This document shows positions 57,985 to 64,000 of a stretch of DNA of 64,000 bases, in pieces. Origin of the DNA: Uloborus plumipes (taxonomy: Eukaryota; Arthropoda; Arachnida; Araneae; Uloboridae); assembly GCA_038373865.1 (NCBI GenBank), contig JAXGGA010005181.1:16535-80534 (forward strand). The letters run 5' to 3'. Position 1 is the stretch's first letter. Each line of letters opens with the position of its first letter. The notes under the pieces are model-generated. The model was given only the letters and a program-made list of their open reading frames with translations. It was not told the DNA's origin and ran no database searches. The position numbers and the translations under genes are program-made.

Positions 57985-59501
57985 GTGCGTCGGTCTGTCG
58001 GTCTGTCCCCCCCCCCCTAATAACTTTTGAATGAATATTCCGATTTGAACGATTTTTTTTTTGTTCGAAAGATCTCGGCGAGTACAGCTCATTCCCATAT
58101 TTGATTTTTCGATTTGAACAATTTTTGGTTCAACTTTGAACCGTTCAAACAACCTGTCCCGCGATATAACTTTTGAGTGAACAGTCCGATTTAAACAAAC
58201 TTTTTTTTTGTTCGAAGCATCTCGTCAAGGATACTTCATTCCCGTATTTACATTTACGATTTGAACAATTTTTCGTTCAACATTGAACCGCTCAAGCAAG
58301 CTGTCACCCCTAATAACTTTTGAGTGAACAGTCCGATTTGAATAAACTTTTTTTTGTTCGAAAGATCTTATCAAGGATACTTCATTCCCGTTTTTAAATT
58401 TTCGATTTGAACAATTTTTCGTTCAACATTGAACCGTTCAAACAAGCTCTCACCCCTAATAACTTTTGAGTGAACAGTCCGATTTAAACAAACTTTTTTT
58501 TGTTCGAAAGATCTTGGCAAGGATACTTCATTACCGTATTTAAATTTTCAATTTGAACATTTTTTCGTTCAACATTGAACCGTTCAAGCAACCTTTCTCC
58601 ACCTAATAACTTTTAAGTGAACCGTCCGAATTGAATAAACTTTTTTTGTTCGAAAGATCTCGGAGAGACTCATTCCCATATTTCACTTTTCAATTTGAAC
58701 CATTTTTCGTTCAATGATGAACCGTTCAGAAAAAATTTTAACATGAGCGCCTACTGGGAAATTTAAATTGAATGTTGATTCTGAACTTAAAGGCGGATTT
58801 CCTTCAAACTAACTTTGTAAGAAAACGGTTTTGATAAAAAATGTATGTAAAGTACTTTTCTGAAAAATCTTCTGCGAGGACTCTGATTCCGACTCCGACT
58901 CCGCAAACATGGCGGAAATGCAGGCTCAGAAAAAAATGACTGACTGTGCAGACGATTTTTTGTTTATTTATTCATTTGTTTTATTGTATTTATTATTGTT
59001 TTTTTTTTCCTTTTTTTTTGGCAAACGTTTTTTTTTCTGTTTACAAAAAGTTTTCATTCACGAGAACATTTTATTCTTTATTTATATTTAACAACTGGCA
59101 ACGGATTAAAAATAAAATTCGAGACATTTTATTAACGAACGAGGTTTTTTTTCTTTCTTTGATAAAATGTGTTTTGATGTTCTTTGTACTTTTATTTTAT
59201 TTATTTTTTTTTTCTTTTGAAAACGATTGTGAAATTTTTCTACGGAAGAACTATAACAGTTACATTCTTTAAAAGGTGCGACAAAACTTTATTTACTCGT
59301 TTATTTACTTTTTACGTGTCCATTTCATCTGATGAGAGGGGTATATTTTGCTTTTAGAAATCAGCTTTAAGTGCTATAAAGGTATGTTTGACATAATTTT
59401 CAGTTTCAGATATTCAAGAGAATATTGATCAGATGCTAGAATGCCGATGTCGATGTACGGGAAAGTAGGCTCGTTTAGTTCTTGACAGAACTTCTTGTTG
59501 A
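57985..59501 (+). repeat. left arm of a large inverted repeat
   Basis: Reverse complement of 61897 to beyond 64000. Shared blocks run from tttgtgcgtcggtctg at the outer side to agaacttcttgtt at the inner side. The arm contains the 146-bp tandem repeat, the segment aacatggcggaaatgcaggc and T-rich DNA. Open frames in it are T-rich and not recognisable. Confidence 0.85.
58018..58740 (+). repeat. five-unit tandem repeat, period about 146 bp
   Basis: taataacttttgagtgaaca and variants occur at about 58018, 58165, 58310, 58457 and 58604. Each is followed by tttgttcgaaagatct and ttcgttcaacattgaaccgt. Units are roughly 80-90% alike. The right arm has about three units (63545-63970). Confidence 0.88.
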
Positions 59502-59509
59502 AGCTTCAA

Positions 59510-60800
59510 TTTTGAAACACTGTGTCCCTAACGTCACTAAATGTGATTTTACATACACTCACATGTTTAACGCTTCAATTTTGGAAAATTTTCGGACAAG
59601 GGCAACCCCTACCACCCTTACTCCATCATTGAAAATCGTTAAAATTTTGGTTTTCTAAACTACAGTTTCGAAAAGTGTAAAGGGGAGAACTTTTTGGTAC
59701 AGCAGACTTTGAAACCCTAAGAATTGACATGCTTAGGATTTCAAGTTTTCTTGCGGCCAATGGAAGATTGTAGACAGTAGCCTAAATTTTCCTTCTAATA
59801 CACTGGAATATTGCACATAAGAACTTCGTTCTTAGAACTTCAATTTCAAAAATTTTCAGGGTAAAGCCTCACAAAATAACCGCATCGAAAAATTGTCTAA
59901 CATTGCGTTTTTGGAACTTAAACTATGAAAAATTGAAGAGCTGGCAGATAAGGGGTATCTGTTTTTCAAAAAATCCATCGGGACAATCCTACAATCAAGT
60001 TTATAAAACTTGAATTCTAAAAATATTATCGGAGCCCTTCGTAGCTTTTTTTGCCCTCTAACTTCGTCTCGCTTTTAAGACTTTTCCGGAGTTTCAAATG
60101 TTAAGAAGTGCCGAATCCCTATTGTTACTAGATATGATCTACATCGCGTTTTCAGGATCAAAATTTCTAAAAAAAATTGGCAAACTTTTCAATATCCCTT
60201 TCTCTAATATCATCCAAGACGTCTTAATGATGATAAAAACGATGTTTTTAGAACGACAATTGGATGAGACGTATAGCACCCCGTTCTCTTTAAATTATGC
60301 GAGGTGACGCTTCCGTGTGAAATCTGAAAATGAAAAAAGTAATGTTTGAAAAAAATTAAGGCGGAGGAGCCTTCAAACCTCTCCTCCTAACATTTTGCGT
60401 TAAACTTCGTTTCTTAGGACTTATATTTCGAGATGTTTCCTGGAGAGAGAACCAGAACGCCTCTCTCGTAATATCATCAAAGTTTGTCTACAGTGGCGTT
60501 TTTAGAACTTCAACTTCGAAAAGTTGCGGGAAAGGCGATCGACTTTGCTCTATTTTTCAGAAAATTGATCGGGGTCCTTATTTAGTCCTTAAGTTAAGCG
60601 CTATCCCTTGAATGAGCGCCAACTAATATCGCCTATAATCGCGTTTTTATTACTTCAATTTCTAGAATTCTATGTGCAAGTTCGTGCGAACTTTTCTTTC
60701 CCTTCACAGCACCAGCGGCCGTCTAAAACTGCATTTTCAGAATTACAATATAAAAAAATTTCCTGGGGATAATCCGCCAAACCTGCCTATTAAATGGAGA
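59510..60800 (+). repeat. highly degenerate tandem repeat (acttcaatttc motif)
   Basis: Variants of gcgtttttagaacttcaattt followed by cgaaaattttc and a purine-rich stretch recur roughly every 110-150 bp (for example near 59570, 59845, 59905, 60145, 60500 and 60645). This is a decayed array with no gene. Confidence 0.5.
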
Positions 60801-61896
60801 AAAAACTAAAAGCAGAATTCGCCAACTTGGGCCTAGCCCGAAAAAAACTCACCCGAGGTTTTTCGGGTGATCCCACTTGAAATGACACACTATGTCGGTG
60901 AAGTGGGTTTTTTTTTTTTTTTACAATTTACTGCATATTGAAAACATTTATTCAGGAACAAACTAAACATTACAAATATTCTGATCAATACCAAATCTAG
61001 AAATTGGTATTGATCAGTTTAGTTATAACATTTAAGTTTGTTATGATATATAGTCTTGGTCAATATGTGGTCCAGAAAAATGCATCTTCCTTTCTGAGCA
61101 ACTTAGTAAGTATTAGAAATAAAACTCTGCATATGAATTTCAGTTATTTATTTATTTATTTGAATATTTAGAGGATAAAAATAAACAGGATCTAAATCCA
61201 TAAATTCAATTCAATATCAATTTAAAATATAATAATATTAATTAAAAAAATCCATATAGCAATGCTTTTTCCAAATTTTCCAATTAAAAAATTCTTTAGG
61301 GGCTCAGAGTGGCCCTCCCTCTTTATGGCTCTCCCCACTCTTTAAAAATTTTACGTAGCATAGTTTTGTATACAATGTTTGAATAGAGGATGATATTTTA
61401 ATATGACTCTAGAAAAAGCCCGAAAAAGTCCGGGTTTTTCATCAAAACCCCTAACCCCATCAAACCCTTGAGTTTGTTCAAACCCTGCTGTTTTCTGGTT
61501 GCGCCACTGACTTGTTGTCCTGGGAATCACCCCTCCCCCCTGATTTCTGGCACTGCTGCACCCCCAGAATTTGCGGCCTAAGTCCGCCTACGGCGCACTC
61601 TCAAACCATGCCCACCCGTCCTATAGGCACCCTAATATCATGGGAAGTCACTGTAACCTTCCAAAATTTCCTTACTCGGCATACTTTGTCTGACAATTCG
61701 GCAAATTTGGAGACAGTATGACAGACATTTGGAGACAGATGTTTTTGTTCGATTTATCAATACTATCGATATCTTCAATTTCCAACATCGTCATCGATGT
61801 AACAGAACCTAGCACAGAGCAGTTAATGAAACAAATTGAAGGGAAATCAGTCCAAGACAGACAAATTTTGCTATCCAAACTGCACGACAGAAAGAA
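60801..61896 (+). other. centre of the large inverted repeat
   Basis: Contains a cccgaaaaa/tttttcggg-rich block (60835-60880 and 61415-61440), AT-rich DNA, and the beginning of an open frame (61718-62068) that continues into the right arm. No known domain. Confidence 0.45.
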
Positions 61897-64000
61897 CAAG
61901 AAGTTCTGTCAAGAACTAAACGAGCCTACTTTCCCGTACATCGACCTCGGCGTTCTAGCATCTGATCAATATTCACTTGATTATCTGAGACTGATAATTA
62001 TGTCAAACATACCTTTACAGCACTTAAAGGTGGTTTCTAAAAGCAAAATATACCCCTCTCATAAATGAAATAGACACGTAAAAAGCAAATAAAGTTTTTC
62101 GCACCTTTTAAAGAATATAGCTGTTATAGTCAAGGAGATTAAAGAGAAGGAGCTAAATCTCTGCTATCTAAAAATGGCAACGAATTCTCACCGCCACCAG
62201 AGGACACTACTTACCAAACCCTCCCTATTTCCTAAAGGAATCAATGTAAATGATACTTAATCTGTTATCTTTTTAAATGCTGCTATGGGAAAGAAAATAT
62301 TTCTTTTTCGACTGGATTTTGGTGTAAATCTTTGATTGACATTATGAATTAAATATGATTTTCATTTCACGAAAATAGGTGCCGTATTCTTTGAGAAATA
62401 GGTTTAATCGATTGCACTTATCAACTTGCCAAATCTAATAGAATCTGTCATTTTTTAAAGACTGCTGTTGGCAAGAATATTTTTTTTTGATTGAAATTTG
62501 CTCAAACCATCGATTAACATTATGAACTAAATATATTTAATAAATATATTTAAACTAATAATTATTGTGTCTACTAAATATATTTAATTAATAACAAAAT
62601 TAAGTACTGACATAATTAATTTTTCGCCACATGCTTAATTTATCAACAATTTAGAGAACTGATTCTCATCAAAAATAACATCGTACAATGCAATGAAAAT
62701 GTCGCATACAGTCGCATATATGTCAAATTTGGCAAGTAGCTAGATGCGATCAATTAAACATCTTTTTTGAAAAATACGGCAAAATTTCAGTGGGATCAAA
62801 GTCATATTTAGTTCATAATGTTAATCGATGGTTTACACCAAAATCCAGTTGAAAAAAAAATATTTTCTTTGCCATAGCAGCATTTAAAAAGATGACAGAT
62901 TCAGTATCAGTTACATTGATTCCTTTGGGAAATAGGGAGGGTTTGGTAAGTAGTGTCCTCTGGCGGCGGTGAGAATTCGTTGCCACTTTCAAACTAGCGC
63001 CATCCGTAGAACATTTCTCTCCTTTTTTCTACTCCGTGGTTATAGTTCTTCCGTAGAAAAATTATTCAATCGTTTTCAAAAGAAAAAAAAAATAAAATAA
63101 AAGTACAAAGAACATCAAAGAAAGAAAGGAAAAAAAAAACTCGTTCGTTAATAAAATGTCTCGGAATTTCATTTTTAATCCGTTGCCAGTTGTCAAATAT
63201 AAATAAAGAATAAAATGCTCTCGTGAATGAAAAAATTTTGTTAACAAAACAAATCGTCTACCAAAAAAATATGATAATAATAATAAATAAAACAAAACAA
63301 ATAAATAAATAAACAAAAAATCGTCTGCCCAGTGAGTCATTTTTTCTGAGCCTGCATTTCCGCCATGTTTGCTGAGTTGGAGTCGGAATCAGAGTCCTCA
63401 CAGAAGATTATTCAGAAAAGTACTTTACATACATTATTTATCAAAACCATTTTCTTACAAAGTTAGTTTGAAGGAAATCCGCCTTTAAGTTCAAGATCAA
63501 AATTCAATTTAAATTTCCCCGTAGGCGCTAATGTTAAAAATTTTTCTGAACGGTTCATCATTGAACGAAAAATGGTTCAAATTAAAAAGTGAAATATGTG
63601 AATGAGCCTCTCTGAGATCTTTCGAACAAAAAAAAGTTTATTCAATTCGGACGGTTCACTTAAAAATCATTGGGTGGAGAAAGGTTGTTTGAACGGTTCA
63701 ATGTTGAACGAAAAAATGTTCAAATTGAAAATTTAAATACGGTAATGAAGTATTCTTGATAAGACCTTTCGAACGAAAAAAAGTTTGTTCAAATCGGACT
63801 GTTCACTAAAAAGTTAGTATCGCGGGACAGGTTGTTTTGAACGGTTCAAAATTGAACCAAAAATTGTTCAAATCGAAAAATCAAATATGGGAATGAGCTG
63901 TACTCGCCGAGATCTTTCCAACAAAAAAAGTTCGTTCAAATCGGAATGTTCATTCAAAAGTTATTAGGGGGGACAGACAGACCGACCGATCGACGCACAA
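61897..64000 (-). repeat. right arm of a large inverted repeat (runs off the window)
   Basis: Inverted partner of 57985-59501, interrupted by the 909-bp element at 62130-63038 and with fewer tandem units. The outer boundary is beyond the window. Confidence 0.85.
62130..63038. mobile_element. foldback element with 7-bp target duplication
   Basis: gttatag is repeated at 62123-62129 and 63039-63045. The arms share tggcaacgaattctcaccgc and aggacactacttaccaaacc over about 170-200 bp, inverted (62173-62340 and 62815-62985). The unbroken target is readable in the left arm of the large inverted repeat at about 59238-59262. No transposase. Confidence 0.85.

Noticed and set aside
58018..58740. CRISPR-like array
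   Set aside because: The regular 146-bp period is a plain tandem repeat with no unique spacers, in a eukaryotic context.
58909..59272. T-rich frames rich in Phe, Leu and Tyr that look like membrane proteins
   Set aside because: Caused by poly-T tracts in the inverted-repeat arm. The counterpart at 63062-63340 is equally T-rich and not conserved as protein.

Overview
The window is eukaryotic nuclear DNA: AT-rich, intron-bearing and densely packed with transposons, with no bacterial-style operons. An M1 aminopeptidase with long introns, an intronless MATH/BTB (TdPOZ-type) gene, tRNA-derived SINEs, Tc1, hAT and Helitron elements, and a jockey-type LINE together suggest an arthropod. A chelicerate, probably a spider, is my best guess because TdPOZ genes are greatly expanded there. 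That assignment is inference, not proof.

Layout. (1) From 880 to 28805 on the + strand lie the last twelve exons of an M1 zinc aminopeptidase (464 codons plus stop). The splice phases agree at every junction. The catalytic HEXXH half lies upstream, outside the window. The introns total about 26.5 kb and are filled with mobile DNA: three PIF/Harbinger-like MITEs, a 4.1 kb hAT element containing a Helitron and a foldback element, a 2.4 kb near-perfect palindrome, and an intact Tc1 element that landed in a TA microsatellite. (2) From 28806 to 38214 lie the 3' untranslated region, which carries a hAT MITE with an 8-bp target duplication, a transposase-less mariner-sized element, and several kilobases in which I recognise little. 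(3) From 38215 to 40131 on the minus strand is an intronless gene for a 638-residue MATH-BTB-MATH-BTB protein, probably a substrate adaptor of Cullin-3 ubiquitin ligases. (4) From 40132 to 51400 is a transposon graveyard. A jockey-like reverse transcriptase is split by a hAT element, which is itself split by a dead Tc1, and a second dead Tc1 lies next to it. (5) From 51400 to the end is stacked repetitive DNA: a LINE/SINE-like repeat, foldback elements, a second Helitron copy inverted relative to the first, and a large inverted repeat (57985-59501 against 61897 to beyond the window end). Its arms carry a 146-bp tandem repeat, and one arm is broken by a datable 909-bp insertion.

The two host genes do not obviously cooperate. 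The aminopeptidase is a peptide-trimming enzyme and the MATH/BTB protein a likely degradation adaptor. I found no clearly new multi-gene system. The most unusual structures are the intronic palindrome, the tandem MATH-BTB architecture, the shortened D-E spacing of the intact Tc1 transposase, and the several insertions whose empty target site can be read elsewhere in the same window.
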